64,000 bases of DNA from Acidocella aminolytica 101 = DSM 11237 (GTDB lineage: Bacteria; Pseudomonadota; Alphaproteobacteria; Acetobacterales; Acetobacteraceae): contig NZ_FQVJ01000010.1 of NCBI RefSeq assembly GCF_900129125.1, positions 1 to 64,000 of the forward strand. The letters are read 5' to 3'. Of the stretch, positions 22,830 through 32,761 are shown piece after piece. Position numbers and translations under genes: made by a program. The notes under the pieces were generated by a model. The model was not told the DNA's origin. It made no database searches and was given only the letters and a program-made list of their open reading frames with translations. Position 1 is the stretch's first letter. Each line of letters starts with the position of its first letter.

Positions 22830-23579
22830 TCAGATCACCTTCGCTTCGTTGCGGAGTTTTTCGACGAGCGTCGCCACATCCGGCACCTTGATGCCAGCTT
22901 TGCGCGCCGACGGTTCATTGACATTGATCGTCGTCAAACGCGGCGTGACATCCACGTTAAGATCGGCGGGTTTGAGTGTGTCGATCGCCTTTTTACGAGC
23001 CTTCATGATGTTCGGCAGCGAGGCATAGCGCGGCTCGTTTAGGCGCAGATCGGCGGTGATAACGGCGGGCAGGCTCAGCTTCACCGTCTCCAGTCCACCA
23101 TCCACCTCACGGGTGACCGTGGCGGCCCCATCTGCGACCTCAACTTTGGAGGCAAAGGTGCCCTGCGGCCAGCCCAGCAGGGCGGCGAGCATCTGGCCGG
23201 TGGCGTTCATGTCGTCATCAATGGCCTGCTTGCCCAGAATGACCGCGTCAACCTCTTCCTTAAGCGCCACTTCCTTCAGAATTTTCGCCACGGCGAGCGG
23301 TTCCACCGCCACGTCGGTTTCTACCAGAATACCACGGTCGGCACCCATGGCGAGCCCGGTGCGGATGGTCTCCTGCGCCTGGGCCACGCCGATAGAGACC
23401 ACGATGATCTCACTCGCGACGCCTTTTTCTTTCAGGCGCACAGCTTCCTCGACGGCGATTTCATCGAACGGATTCATCGACATTTTAACGCCGGCGGTCT
23501 CAACGCCAGACTTGTCCGCTTTTACCCGGACTTTGACGTTGTAATCGACCACCCGCTTCACGGCGACCAGCAATTTCAT
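22830..23579 (-). CDS. etfB: Electron transfer flavoprotein, beta subunit
   Basis: This 249-residue protein is the AMP-binding partner of Etf[20 protein letters not shown] is the normal EtfB start, so ATG 23579 is chosen over an in-frame codon 54 bases upstream; AGAGG lies about 12 bases ahead. The recognition-loop region ends in [16 protein letters not shown], the EtfB signature. It is the first gene of the operon and is preceded at 76 bases by a perfect 24-bp palindrome that probably controls it. Confidence 0.95.
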   Translation of the reverse strand: MKLLVAVKRVVDYNVKVRVKADKSGVETAGVKMSMNPFDEIAVEEAVRLKEKGVASEIIVVSIGVAQAQETIRTGLAMGADRGILVETDVAVEPLAVAKILKEVALKEEVDAVILGKQAIDDDMNATGQMLAALLGWPQGTFASKVEVADGAATVTREVDGGLETVKLSLPAVITADLRLNEPRYASLPNIMKARKKAIDTLKPADLNVDVTPRLTTINVNEPSARKAGIKVPDVATLVEKLRNEAKVI

Positions 23580-23654
23580 GTTTACAAATACCTCTGTACT
23601 GACCCGGATTGGGGGGTGAGCCTTGATAGGCAATGCTCCGGCCCTTGGATAGTC

Positions 23655-23678
23655 TTTATTTACTCATGAGTAAATAAA
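23655..23678 (-). promoter_or_regulatory. Perfect 24-bp palindrome, likely operator of etfBA-hbd
   Basis: The half-site TTTATTTACTCA is followed directly by its exact reverse complement, without spacer. It begins 1-2 bases after the stop of the upstream aminotransferase gene and ends 76 bases before etfB. Size and symmetry fit a dimeric repressor such as a TetR-family fatty-acid regulator; no such gene is in the window. Confidence 0.7.
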
Positions 23679-23679
23679 C

Positions 23680-24840
23680 TCAAGAGAGGTGCTTTAACCG
23701 CGCCATCGCGTCCTTGATATCGGCCAGGGGGGCGCAATAGCTTAGCCGGAAATAGCGCGCGCCGCGCTCTGAATCGAAATCCAGCCCCGGCGTGGCAGCA
23801 ATATTCTGCTCCGCCAGCAACCGGTTGCAGAAGGCGACACTGTCCGCCGCACGGTCTTCGATATCGGCATAGACGTAAAACGCGCCGTCCGGCGGGGAGA
23901 AAGTCGGGAACCCGGCCGCGCGCAGGCCGTGCATCATCACCTCCCGCGCCTCTGCGTAAGTGGCGCGGTTGGCCTGCAATTCCTCATGGCAGTCCAAAGC
24001 CGCCTCCGCCGCAATCTGCGAGATATGGGAAGCGGAGATGAACAAGTTTTGTGCCAGCCGCTCGGTTATCCGTACCATGTCTTCCGGCAGTACCAGCCAG
24101 CCGATTCGCCAGCCGGTCATCGAAAAATATTTAGAAAAGGAGTTCACCACGATGGCGCTGTCAGAAAACTGCGCCGCGCTGGCCTGGGTCTTACCGTAAG
24201 TCAGGCCGTGGTAAATCTCGTCCGAGATCAGGCGGATACCGTTTGCATCGCAATAGCGGCACAGGGAGGCCAGCGCTTCGGGGGCGAGCATGGAGCCGGT
24301 GGGGTTGGCGGGGCTGGCGAGAATCAGCCCATCTGGTTTCTCCGGCAGGGCGTCCAGCATCTCGATGGTGGGTTGAAACCCGGTCTCGATCCCGCAGGGC
24401 AGCACCACGGGGTTCAGTCCGAGCGCCTTTAACGTGTTGAAATAAGGCGGGTAATAAGGCGAGGCGAGGGCCACCTTGTCGCCTTGGTCGAAGCTGGACA
24501 AAAACGCTAACGGAAACGCACCCGAAGCGCCGAAGGTCACGGCGATGCGGGTGGGAGAAACCTCCGCCCCATACCAGTCCGCGATATGCCGGGCGATGCG
24601 CGCCCGCAAGGCTGGGCGGCCAAGACCCTCCGTATAACCCAGCGCGTCACCGCTTTGCAGCGCGGCCTGCACCGCCGCTCTTGCGCCGTACGGCAGGCCA
24701 GTGCCGGGCTGGCCGACTTCCATCCGCAGGATTTTCGGTGCCTCTGGTGGCAATGTGGCGGCCCGCGCATTGGCGGTCTGGATCACATCCATCACCCTGA
24801 AGGGCGGTACAATCCGCCCCGCACCGGTCTTCAGAACCAA
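23680..24840 (-). CDS. Class I/II aminotransferase (aspartate aminotransferase-like)
   Basis: This 386-residue fold-type I PLP enzyme has the N-terminal VPPFRVMDVIQTANA block, the ASPANPTGSML pocket, SDEIYHGLTYG, the PLP lysine in NSFSKYFSMTGWRIGW, and the carboxylate-binding Arg in YFRLSYC. The start is TTG 24840, because the conserved N-terminal block begins upstream of the first ATG (Met17); the codon follows the preceding stop by 3 bases. The natural amino donor is not deducible. The stop abuts the etf palindrome. Confidence 0.85.
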   Translation of the reverse strand: MVLKTGAGRIVPPFRVMDVIQTANARAATLPPEAPKILRMEVGQPGTGLPYGARAAVQAALQSGDALGYTEGLGRPALRARIARHIADWYGAEVSPTRIAVTFGASGAFPLAFLSSFDQGDKVALASPYYPPYFNTLKALGLNPVVLPCGIETGFQPTIEMLDALPEKPDGLILASPANPTGSMLAPEALASLCRYCDANGIRLISDEIYHGLTYGKTQASAAQFSDSAIVVNSFSKYFSMTGWRIGWLVLPEDMVRITERLAQNLFISASHISQIAAEAALDCHEELQANRATYAEAREVMMHGLRAAGFPTFSPPDGAFYVYADIEDRAADSVAFCNRLLAEQNIAATPGLDFDSERGARYFRLSYCAPLADIKDAMARLKHLS

Positions 24841-24843
24841 TGT

Positions 24844-26151
24844 TTACCGTCCGCCAATGGCCAGGCCGTTACTGCCAGGTGCCACGTTGGCGTGGCAGCT
24901 TGCCTCACCACCCGGCACGTCTTTGGGGCAGGAGATGACATTGGCCCGGCCCGGCGCGGGCACCGGCTTGTTGTTGCCGGTCAGCGCGTTGCTCAGGCCG
25001 ATTTTGGCGGCGGTTTCCGCCTCGTTCTGCCCGGTGCCGGAGACCGCGGCGCGGAAGGCATAGCTGCCGGAGGTATAAGCCATGCTGGCGGCCAGTTGCG
25101 GCGTGGGGGTGGTGCGCGGCGAGGCCGCAAGCAGCACGCCCGTACCCGGCGCGAACCGACCGGTGCCGAACAGATTGTTCATTGAGGTCACGCAGATCAC
25201 CGAGCCGCCATGCTTGTCCAACGTCATGAAGCTCGCGGAGGCGGGCAGCGCCTTGCCGGCCTCAGCCGGGACGGCGGGCAGGCTGGCCACGTCATAGCCG
25301 TTTTGCCGGCTTGCATCCGGGGTGCCATATTGGGGCGTGGCGCTAATGAGGTCCTGTGCTGTCAGCCCGCCTCCCGCCGCATCGGCGGCGGCGGCAAACT
25401 GGGCGGCATTATTGCCCGCATACAGTCCGCTCACGCCATTCACTCGCAGATTTTCCAGCGTGGTGGCGAGGCTGGGCTGCTGGAAGGTGGCGCCCTCCGG
25501 CAGCAAAGTGCCGTTGGGGGCGAAGATGGAAGCGGCCTGCGGGTCGGCCAGCAGGGCATTGCCCACCACTTTCAGGTCGGATTCGAGCGCCTGCGAGATC
25601 TGCGCCCCGCCTGCCAGACGTTCAGCGGGCACAATCACGGCGGATTGCGGTAACTGCCCATAGCGTGCCTGCATGGCCAGCAGGCCGCGCGCCAGCAAGG
25701 GCACGGCGGCGGGGCGGCTGCCGCTGGTGGCGGCAGGCGCGCCAGCCGGGAAGCTCAGCATCACCGGCTTCTGCATCTTGCCCGCGGCGTCGGGCATTTT
25801 GATCAAACAGGCGCCGCCGCCGCCAAGCCCGCCACGGGAGGGCAGGGTGACGGCCTGGGCGAAGCCTTCTGCCACTGCCGCATCCACGGCATTGCCGCCA
25901 TGGTTTAGAATATCCTGGCCTACCAGAGCGGCCTGCGGCTCATCCGCCACGGCATAGCCAAACACGGAGGGCACGGCGCCTGGGGCGCTGGCTCCGCTAT
26001 TCAGCCCGAAAAGCTGATGGCCGACGGTCTGGCCCGCGCCGCAACCGGCGAGCAAGGTAAGGGTGGCGAGGGCGCTGAGGGTGCGGAGGCGGTTCTGCAA
26101 ACTGAATAACCCTTGAGACACTGACCCGGCCTGCTTAGCCGCGAAAGGCAT
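24844..26151 (-). CDS. Divergent gamma-glutamyltranspeptidase-like lipoprotein
   Basis: A protein of about 435 residues related to gamma-glutamyltranspeptidases, which cleave glutathione and similar compounds outside the cytoplasm. A lipobox ending at Cys37 (LLAGC) suggests a lipoprotein. Family landmarks are GGNAVDAAVAEGFAQAVTLP, GGLGGGGACLI, and LDKHGGSVICVTSMNNLFGTG followed by PGTGVLL. At the autocleavage point, where families have Thr-Thr-His, this protein has Ser-Ala-Ser (Ser305), and the usual LSSMSPT and GGS motifs are degenerate. It is also about 100 residues short. Activity is therefore uncertain. ATG 26151 is chosen because it clears the upstream SDR stop by 16 bases. Confidence 0.78.
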   Translation of the reverse strand: MPFAAKQAGSVSQGLFSLQNRLRTLSALATLTLLAGCGAGQTVGHQLFGLNSGASAPGAVPSVFGYAVADEPQAALVGQDILNHGGNAVDAAVAEGFAQAVTLPSRGGLGGGGACLIKMPDAAGKMQKPVMLSFPAGAPAATSGSRPAAVPLLARGLLAMQARYGQLPQSAVIVPAERLAGGAQISQALESDLKVVGNALLADPQAASIFAPNGTLLPEGATFQQPSLATTLENLRVNGVSGLYAGNNAAQFAAAADAAGGGLTAQDLISATPQYGTPDASRQNGYDVASLPAVPAEAGKALPASASFMTLDKHGGSVICVTSMNNLFGTGRFAPGTGVLLAASPRTTPTPQLAASMAYTSGSYAFRAAVSGTGQNEAETAAKIGLSNALTGNNKPVPAPGRANVISCPKDVPGGEASCHANVAPGSNGLAIGGR

Positions 26152-26167
26152 GACGGGCAACGCCGCT

Positions 26168-26938
26168 TCAGACCACCGGCGGGGCCGGGCGCTCAAGAAA
26201 CACCACATCGCGTGGACGGCGCTGCAGGACCTGCCCGCCATCAATCACCAGCGTCTGGCCGTGGTAGGACGGAGTGGTGAGGATAAAATCCACCGCGTTC
26301 AAAATCTGTTCTGGGGTACAGCCTTGGCCCATCGGGTTGTTGCGGTGGCTGCGCTCGAACTCCTCCTCGGTTTGCAAACCGCTGATCAGCGTGATGCCGG
26401 GGGCAATGCCCGCCACGCGCAAGGTGGGGGCCATGGCCATGGCCTGCATCTGGATCATGCCCTGCAGCGCTACCTTGGACAGGCTGTAGGAGAAATAATC
26501 CGGGTTAAGGCCAAAAACCTTATTATCCACGATATTGATGGCAAGCCCCTTTGCCCCGCGCGCCGCCAAAGAGGCGTGTAAATTCCGCGTCAGCAGCACC
26601 GGCGCAAAGAGATTCACGCGCATATGCGCCTCCAGCCCAGCGGGAGAGACGCTGGCGGCGGTGTCATATTCAAAGCCAGACGCGCTGTTGACCAGCATTT
26701 CCAACGGGCAGATGGCCTCGCAGTCCCGGTAAAGCTGCTCCACCTCATCGGTATTGCCTAGATCCGCGCCGACAGCGGTAGCCCGCCCGCCCTGGGCGAT
26801 GATGTCGGCCACCACCTCCCGTGCGCCCTCGGCGGACTGGTTGTGATGCACAAAGACATGCCAGCCCTTGGCCCCCATATGGCGGGCAATGGCTGCCCCC
26901 AGCCTTCTGCCGCCACCCGTCACGAGCACGCCTTGCAT
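26168..26938 (-). CDS. Short-chain dehydrogenase, pteridine reductase/FolM-like
   Basis: This 256-residue SDR starts at ATG 26938 behind a textbook ribosome site (AAGGAG, about 6 bases). The cofactor motif is TGGGRRLGAAIA, with the double Arg seen in NADPH-dependent pteridine reductases and FolM, and NSASGFEYD resembles their N-A-S-x-F block. The YSLSK (YxxxK) catalytic pair is intact, while the usual catalytic Ser position reads NIVDNK, as in the FolM group. Reduction of dihydromonapterin or dihydrofolate is thus a reasonable guess. Confidence 0.75.
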   Translation of the reverse strand: MQGVLVTGGGRRLGAAIARHMGAKGWHVFVHHNQSAEGAREVVADIIAQGGRATAVGADLGNTDEVEQLYRDCEAICPLEMLVNSASGFEYDTAASVSPAGLEAHMRVNLFAPVLLTRNLHASLAARGAKGLAINIVDNKVFGLNPDYFSYSLSKVALQGMIQMQAMAMAPTLRVAGIAPGITLISGLQTEEEFERSHRNNPMGQGCTPEQILNAVDFILTTPSYHGQTLVIDGGQVLQRRPRDVVFLERPAPPVV

Positions 26939-27097
26939 TTCACTCTCCTTAAGACACTTGGCCTTGGCGACCATGCCGCCCCGGATAGACGAGACAGGCC
27001 GGAAACCCAAGCCCCCGACCAAGTTCCCTCACGGGTCTTGCATTGTACTAATAGCTGCTAGGCTTTTCGTGGTTTGATCTTGCCAGCATTTCACATC

Positions 27098-27112
27098 CGG
27101 TGCATTGCACCG
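27098..27112 (+). promoter_or_regulatory. Perfect inverted repeat upstream of cysD
   Basis: CGGTGCA and TGCACCG form exact 7-base arms around a single T, 58 bases before the cysD ATG. It lies in the 231-base divergent region between the SDR and cysD. It could bind a dimeric regulator of sulfate assimilation; no known motif is claimed. Confidence 0.5.
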
Positions 27113-27169
27113 CATCATTACGCTGGTCCATAAAGGACTTGTGTTTGGTTCTTGGAGTTTGCCTTGCCG

Positions 27170-28096
27170 ATGACGCCCCAATCGCCTGCCGACCCGGTCA
27201 CTTTGACGCATCTACAGCGCCTGGAGGCCGAATCCATCCATATTATGCGCGAGGTCGTCGCGGAGACAGACAAGCCGGTGATGCTCTATTCTGTCGGTAA
27301 GGACAGTGCGGTGATGCTGCATTTGGCGCGCAAGGCGTTCTACCCCGCGCCGCCGCCCTTCCCGCTGCTGCACGTGGATACGACCTGGAAGTTCAAGGCC
27401 ATGTACGAGCTGCGCGACCGCATGGCCAAGGAAAGCGGCATGGAGCTGCTGGTCTATCAGAACCCCGAGGCCAAGGAGAAAGGGATCAACCCGTTCGACC
27501 ACGGCCCGCTGCATACCGATATGTGGAAGACCGAGGGGTTGAAGCAGGCGCTGGACAAATACGGCTTCGACGCGGCCTTTGGCGGCGCCCGCCGTGATGA
27601 GGAAAAGAGCCGTGCGAAGGAGCGCATCTTCTCCTTCCGCTCGGCCAATCACCGCTGGGACCCGAAGAACCAGCGCCCGGAATTATGGAACCTCTATAAC
27701 GCCCGTAAGAACAAGGGTGAGAGCATCCGCGTGTTTCCCATTTCCAATTGGACCGAGCTGGATATCTGGCAATACATCCATCTCGAAAACATTCCCATCG
27801 TGCCGCTTTATTTCGCCGCCGAACGGCCAGTGGTGGAGCGTGACGGGCTGTTAATCATGGTCGATGACGAACGTTTCCGCTTGAACCCCGGCGAGGTGCC
27901 GAAGCAGAGATCCGTGCGGTTCCGCACGTTGGGCTGCTACCCGCTCTCCGGTGCAGTGGACAGCAAGGCGCAAACTATCACCGAGGTGATTCAAGAAACT
28001 TTGCTCACCACAACCTCTGAGCGCCAGGGCCGGGTGATCGACAAGGATTCAGGCGGCGCCAGCATGGAAAAGAAGAAGCAGGAGGGGTATTTCTGA
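27170..28096 (+). CDS. cysD: Sulfate adenylyltransferase subunit 2
   Basis: This subunit of about 308 residues makes adenosine 5'-phosphosulfate from ATP and sulfate. The PP-loop motif [11 protein letters not shown], the LHVDTTWKF and [19 protein letters not shown] blocks, and the C-terminal [22 protein letters not shown] ending (about residues 287-308) are typical of CysD. ATG 27170 fits the family start [15 protein letters not shown]; a TTG at 27152 is possible. The stop overlaps the start of cysNC (TGATG). Confidence 0.96.
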   Translation: MTPQSPADPVTLTHLQRLEAESIHIMREVVAETDKPVMLYSVGKDSAVMLHLARKAFYPAPPPFPLLHVDTTWKFKAMYELRDRMAKESGMELLVYQNPEAKEKGINPFDHGPLHTDMWKTEGLKQALDKYGFDAAFGGARRDEEKSRAKERIFSFRSANHRWDPKNQRPELWNLYNARKNKGESIRVFPISNWTELDIWQYIHLENIPIVPLYFAAERPVVERDGLLIMVDDERFRLNPGEVPKQRSVRFRTLGCYPLSGAVDSKAQTITEVIQETLLTTTSERQGRVIDKDSGGASMEKKKQEGYF

Positions 28097-30006
28097 TGAG
28101 CGAGATCCAGGAAAGCTCCTACAAGGTCGATTCACTGATCGCCCAGGATATCGACGCCTATTTGGTAAAGCACCAGCATAAATCACTGCTGCGCTTCATC
28201 ACTTGCGGCTCCGTGGATGACGGCAAATCCACCCTCATCGGCCGGTTGCTTTACGATTCAAAGATGATCTTCGAAGATCAGCTCGCCGCGTTGGAAGCCG
28301 ATTCCAAAAAGGTCGGCACGCAGGGGCAGAATATTGATTTCGCGCTGCTGGTGGACGGACTCGCCGCCGAACGCGAGCAGGGCATCACCATCGATGTGGC
28401 GTACCGTTTCTTCGCCACCGAGAAGCGCAAATTCATCGTCGCCGACACGCCCGGCCACGAGCAATATACGCGCAACATGGTCACAGGCGCCTCCACGGCG
28501 GATCTGGCGGTGATTCTCATCGATGCGCGCAAGGGAGTGCTGACGCAGACGCGCCGCCACTCCTACCTCGCCCATCTCATCGGCATCCGCCATATCGTGC
28601 TGGCGGTGAACAAGATGGACCTGATCGGCTACGACCAGGACAAGTACGACGCTATCGTGGCCGAGTACCGCAAATTTGCGGCCAGCATCGGCATCAAACA
28701 ATTCACCCCCATGCCAATTTCCGGCTATATGGGCGACAACATCACCACTCGGTCTGAGAACACGCCCTGGTACACTGGCGTGCCCCTGGTGGAGTTCCTG
28801 GAAACGGTGGAGCTGGACGTGACCGCCGACCAAGCCAAGCCCTTCCGTCTGCCGGTGCAGTGGGTAAACCGCCCGAATCTTGACTTCCGCGGGTTTGCTG
28901 GGCAACTGGCTAGCGGCGTGGTGAAGCCGGGTGACGAGGTGCGTCTTCTGCCTTCCGGCAAAACCTCCAAGATCACGCGCATTGTCAGCTTCGACGGCGA
29001 TCTGGACCAGGCGGTGGCCGGGCAGTCCGTGACGCTGTGCTTTGCTGACGAGATCGATTGCTCGCGTGGCGATGTCATCACCCCGGCCGATGCGCCGGTG
29101 CAGGTGGCGGACCAGTTCGAGGCCACGATCGTCTGGATGTCCGACGAGGCCATGACCCCGGGCCGCGCCTACTGGATCAAGCTTGGCACGCAAACCGTGT
29201 CCGCCTCCTTCCAGGCGCCGAAATACCAGGTCAACGTCAACACGCTGGAACATGCGGCGGCGAAGACGCTGGAGCTGAATTCCATTGGCGTCACTACGCT
29301 GATTACCGATCGTTCCATTCCCTTCGAGCCGTATGAGCAGAATCGCGAGTTGGGCGGTTTCATCATCATCGACAAGATGACCAACGCCACCGTCGGTGCG
29401 GGCATGCTGAACTTCTCGCTGCGCCGCTCGCAGAATGTACATTGGCAGCCGCTGGATGTGTCGCGTGAGACCCATGCGAACCTGAAGAATCAGAAGCCTG
29501 CTGTGCTTTGGTTCACCGGGTTTTCCGGGGCGGGCAAATCCACCATCGCCAATCTGGTCGAAAAGCGCTTGGTGCGGATGAACCGCCATACTTTCCTGCT
29601 GGATGGCGATAATGTCCGCCACGGTCTCAACAAGGATCTTGGCTTTACCGAGGCCGACCGCATCGAGAACATCCGCCGCGTGGGCGAGGTGGCGAAGTTG
29701 ATGACAGATGCCGGTCTCATCGTCATCACCGCCTTCATCTCGCCCTTCCGTTCGGAGCGCGAGATGGTCCGCAAGATGATGGCGCCGGGTGAGTTCATCG
29801 AAATTTTCATCGACACCGCCTTGGTAGAAGCCGAGCGGCGTGACGTGAAGGGGCTCTATAAAAAGGCACGTTCCGGCGAGCTGAAGAACTTCACCGGCAT
29901 AGACAGCCCCTATGAAGCGCCGGAAGACCCGGAGATTCACATCAACACAGCGAAGATGACGCCAGAGCAGGCAGCTGACCTCATCATTGAAAGGCTGATT
30001 CCATGA
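28096..30006 (+). CDS. cysNC: Bifunctional sulfate adenylyltransferase subunit 1 / APS kinase
   Basis: This 636-residue fusion provides the GTPase subunit of sulfate adenylyltransferase and the kinase that converts APS to PAPS. The CysN part has GTPase motifs [10 protein letters not shown] (about 37-46), the switch ADTPGHEQY and NKMD. The CysC part, from about residue 460, has the P-loop [11 protein letters not shown], the [16 protein letters not shown] block and [10 protein letters not shown]. The fused form (NodQ type) is common in alphaproteobacteria. It is coupled to cysD upstream and overlaps cysQ by 4 bases. Confidence 0.97.
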   Translation: MSEIQESSYKVDSLIAQDIDAYLVKHQHKSLLRFITCGSVDDGKSTLIGRLLYDSKMIFEDQLAALEADSKKVGTQGQNIDFALLVDGLAAEREQGITIDVAYRFFATEKRKFIVADTPGHEQYTRNMVTGASTADLAVILIDARKGVLTQTRRHSYLAHLIGIRHIVLAVNKMDLIGYDQDKYDAIVAEYRKFAASIGIKQFTPMPISGYMGDNITTRSENTPWYTGVPLVEFLETVELDVTADQAKPFRLPVQWVNRPNLDFRGFAGQLASGVVKPGDEVRLLPSGKTSKITRIVSFDGDLDQAVAGQSVTLCFADEIDCSRGDVITPADAPVQVADQFEATIVWMSDEAMTPGRAYWIKLGTQTVSASFQAPKYQVNVNTLEHAAAKTLELNSIGVTTLITDRSIPFEPYEQNRELGGFIIIDKMTNATVGAGMLNFSLRRSQNVHWQPLDVSRETHANLKNQKPAVLWFTGFSGAGKSTIANLVEKRLVRMNRHTFLLDGDNVRHGLNKDLGFTEADRIENIRRVGEVAKLMTDAGLIVITAFISPFRSEREMVRKMMAPGEFIEIFIDTALVEAERRDVKGLYKKARSGELKNFTGIDSPYEAPEDPEIHINTAKMTPEQAADLIIERLIP

Positions 30007-30734
30007 CCGATCTGGAATTGGCGAAGATCATTTCTGAAGGTGCTGGCAAGATCTTGCTGGAGCTGCGCGCCACCGGCCTTTTTGAAGGAAAGGCGCTCGG
30101 CAAAGTGGGGGACCGCATGGCCAATGAGTTTATCATGACCGCGTTGCGCGAAACCCGCCCGGACGATGCGGTGCTGTCCGAGGAAGAGAAAGACAACGCC
30201 GATCGGCTCTCCGCCGAGCGTGTTTGGATTGTGGATCCGCTGGATGGCACGCGTGAATATGGTGAGTGCCGGACGGATTGGGCGGTACATATCGCGCTGT
30301 CCATCGGCGGCAAGCCAGCCATCGGCGCAGTGGCGCTGCCGGGGCTGGGGCAGGTCTTGCTCTCAGAGCCGCAGCCTTTGCCGGAGATTGCGCCCAAACT
30401 GCGCGTGCTGGTCAGCCGCACCCGTCCCGCGAAGGAAGCTCTGGCCGTGGCCGAGGCACTGAACGCCGAACTGGTGCCGATGGGCTCCGCCGGTGCGAAG
30501 GCGATGGCCGTGCTGCGTGGCGAGGCGGATATTTATTTGCACACGGGCGGGCAATACGAGTGGGATAATTGCGCCCCCGCCGCGGTTGCCCTGGCCGCCG
30601 GTCTGCACGCCACCCGCGCGGATGGCTCACCTTTGGTTTACAACAACGCCGACCCTTATTTGCCGGATCTGCTGATCTGCCAGAAGGAGCTGGCGCCAAA
30701 AGTTTTGGAAGCTCTGGCTAAGGTTCCGGCCTGA
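30003..30734 (+). CDS. cysQ: 3'(2'),5'-bisphosphate nucleotidase CysQ
   Basis: This 243-residue member of the inositol monophosphatase superfamily removes the 3'-phosphate from PAP and PAPS, clearing the inhibitory by-product of sulfate reduction. The metal-binding motifs are visible: LSEEEKD in the N-terminal part (SEE), [12 protein letters not shown], and the later [14 protein letters not shown]. It is the third gene of cysD-cysNC-cysQ. A PAPS reductase gene (cysH), needed for the next step, is not in this operon or elsewhere in the window. Confidence 0.9.
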   Translation: MTDLELAKIISEGAGKILLELRATGLFEGKALGKVGDRMANEFIMTALRETRPDDAVLSEEEKDNADRLSAERVWIVDPLDGTREYGECRTDWAVHIALSIGGKPAIGAVALPGLGQVLLSEPQPLPEIAPKLRVLVSRTRPAKEALAVAEALNAELVPMGSAGAKAMAVLRGEADIYLHTGGQYEWDNCAPAAVALAAGLHATRADGSPLVYNNADPYLPDLLICQKELAPKVLEALAKVPA

Positions 30735-30748
30735 AGTTTTTAAATTTT

Positions 30749-30780
30749 TCGTGAGAGCTTTTTGAAAAAAGCTCCCACGA
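30749..30780. terminator. Strong hairpin between cysQ and shc
   Basis: A 15-base stem (30749-30763 with 30766-30780) has a single A-C mismatch. It sits between convergent genes and so probably ends transcription from both sides, although neither side shows a clear T-tract after the stem. Confidence 0.5.
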
Positions 30781-30787
30781 AGTGCTT

Positions 30788-32725
30788 TTAAAACCCGTAT
30801 TTCACCACGCGGTCATTGCTGGCCAGCAACTGTTTATACCGGCTCAGCGCCAGCAACGGGAAGAAACGGGGATAGCCGTGATATTTCAGGTAAAATACAC
30901 GCGGGAACCCAACCGCGTTATAAGGGGCTTCCTTCCAGCTGCCATCTTCGCCCTGCACGGCCTGTAGGTAACCAATCCCGCGCTTTACGGCCTCATGGTC
31001 CGTCATGCCCGCCGCCATCAGCCCCAGCAGCGCCCAGGCGGTCTGGCTTGGCAGGCTTTCCGCGGCATGGCCGTGGAACTCGCCGGGCGGGGCGTCGCCA
31101 TAGCTTTCATTGTCCTCACCCCAGCCGCCATCCTCGCGCTGTTTGGCAAGCAGCCAGGCGGTCGCCTTTATCATCATAGGGTCGTTATGCGCCACGCCCG
31201 CCACGTTCAGTGCGCACAGCACGGACCAGGTGCCGTAAATATAATTCGTGCCCCAGCGGCCGAACCAAGAGCCGTCTGGCTTCTGCGTCTCACGCAAATA
31301 GGCAATGCCGCGCTCAATCGCGGGTCGGTCTTCCGTGTACCCCAGCTGGGCGAGGAAGGAGATACAGCGCGCGGACACATCTTCCGTCGGGGGGTCCAGC
31401 AATGCGCCATGGTCCGCGAAGGGGATATGGTTGAGGTACTGGCGATCGTTATTGATATCAAACGCCCCCCACGCCCCGTTGGTCGACTGCATGCCGATAA
31501 TCCATTCCCGCGCGCGGGAGATTGCTTCGGCATATTTCGGGTCGCCAGCGCGGTGCAGCAGCATGGCGGCCACGGCTGTGTCGTCCACATCCGGGTAATG
31601 CGGGTTGTTGTACTGGAAGGCCCAGCCGCCGGGGCGCGTGCCGGGGGTGTTGTCCGCCCAGTCGCCCACCACGTTCAGTTCCTGGCGCGGGATCAGCCAG
31701 TCGCACGCTTCGGCCACGGCCTGGGCTTCCCCGGCTTCGGCCAGCGCGTGCCCGGCCAGGGCCGTATCCCACACCGGGGAGAGGCAAGGCTGGCAATAGG
31801 CTTCGTCTTCTTTGACCACCAACAGCTTGCGGACCGAGCCCCAGGCAATGTCGAAATTATCTTTGTCGCCCAGGTAATCGAACATCATCGTGGCGTTTGC
31901 CATGGCGGGGTAGATGGCGCCCAGCCCGTCCTCGCCATTCAGCCGTTCGATAATCCAGTCCCGTGCCTTGGCCTCCGCTTTGGCGCGGGAGCCTTTGGGG
32001 AAGAACGGCTCGGCCACGCGCAGAACGTCGTCCAGCACCTTGAACACCGGCCCCCATGCGGATTTATACGGGCCGCGAATCCAGTCCTTCACCTCGGCGG
32101 GGTTGGTGCGGAACAGCTCGTCGATGCGGATATTGCGCGGGTTGCGGGCCAGCGGCTTGCGGCTGGCCAGGAACATCAGCGGTACCATCACCGTGCGGGA
32201 CCAATAGGAGACTTTACGCATGGTAAAGGGAAACCAGTCCGGCATCAGCACGGCCTCAATGGGGATCACAGGGCAGGCTTCCCAAGGCACAGCGCCAAAC
32301 AAGGCCATCTGGAATCGCGTGAACACGTTGGAGCGCTCGGCCCCGCCCGCGGCCAGAATCGCCTTGCGCGCGCGGACCATGTGCGGCGCTTGAGGGGAAT
32401 CACCCAGCGCCTTCAGCGCGAAATACGCCTTCACCGAACAGGAAAGGTCCATCTTGCCGCCATGAAATAGCGGCCAGCCCCCCTGGCAGGTCTCGTAATC
32501 GCCCTGGATGCGGCGCAGATACACGCCAATCTTGGCCTGGAGCCCGTCGTCAATCCGGTCCAGATAATGCTCTAGCAGCACATATTCGGCCGGAATGGTG
32601 GCGTCTGCCTCCAGCTCGTAGCAATAATGTCCGTCCGTCCGTTGCTCAGCCGTCAGGGAGGCACGGGCCAACTCGATCGAATTGTCCAGAATCGCGTTCA
32701 TTTCAAGCGATTTGGCAGTTTTCAT
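30788..32725 (-). CDS. shc: Squalene-hopene cyclase
   Basis: This 645-residue membrane-associated enzyme cyclises squalene to hopene/diplopterol. The catalytic acid motif DVDDTA lies at 379-384, and several QW repeats are visible (for example DGSWFGRWG, DGGWGEDNES, DGSWKEAPYN). The length matches the family. It is the last gene of the hpnA-B-C-D-E-shc operon, 37 bases after hpnE. An alternative in-frame start is Met9. Confidence 0.96.
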   Translation of the reverse strand: MKTAKSLEMNAILDNSIELARASLTAEQRTDGHYCYELEADATIPAEYVLLEHYLDRIDDGLQAKIGVYLRRIQGDYETCQGGWPLFHGGKMDLSCSVKAYFALKALGDSPQAPHMVRARKAILAAGGAERSNVFTRFQMALFGAVPWEACPVIPIEAVLMPDWFPFTMRKVSYWSRTVMVPLMFLASRKPLARNPRNIRIDELFRTNPAEVKDWIRGPYKSAWGPVFKVLDDVLRVAEPFFPKGSRAKAEAKARDWIIERLNGEDGLGAIYPAMANATMMFDYLGDKDNFDIAWGSVRKLLVVKEDEAYCQPCLSPVWDTALAGHALAEAGEAQAVAEACDWLIPRQELNVVGDWADNTPGTRPGGWAFQYNNPHYPDVDDTAVAAMLLHRAGDPKYAEAISRAREWIIGMQSTNGAWGAFDINNDRQYLNHIPFADHGALLDPPTEDVSARCISFLAQLGYTEDRPAIERGIAYLRETQKPDGSWFGRWGTNYIYGTWSVLCALNVAGVAHNDPMMIKATAWLLAKQREDGGWGEDNESYGDAPPGEFHGHAAESLPSQTAWALLGLMAAGMTDHEAVKRGIGYLQAVQGEDGSWKEAPYNAVGFPRVFYLKYHGYPRFFPLLALSRYKQLLASNDRVVKYGF

Positions 32726-32761
32726 AAGGCTTTGCCAGTCCCCGGGTCAGCATGGCTGAAA

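Noticed and set aside
27100-27300. Cys-containing leader ORF upstream of cysD
   Set aside because: The candidate start at TTG 27139 is too close to its ribosome site, and the frame runs well into cysD, so it is less convincing than the cysI and cysK cases.
28258-29940. 560-residue minus-strand frame across cysNC
   Set aside because: A shadow of cysNC, whose GTPase and kinase motifs are intact on the plus strand.
30749-30780. Regulatory attenuator for shc
   Set aside because: The hairpin lies downstream of shc (convergent with cysQ), so it is more likely a transcription end.
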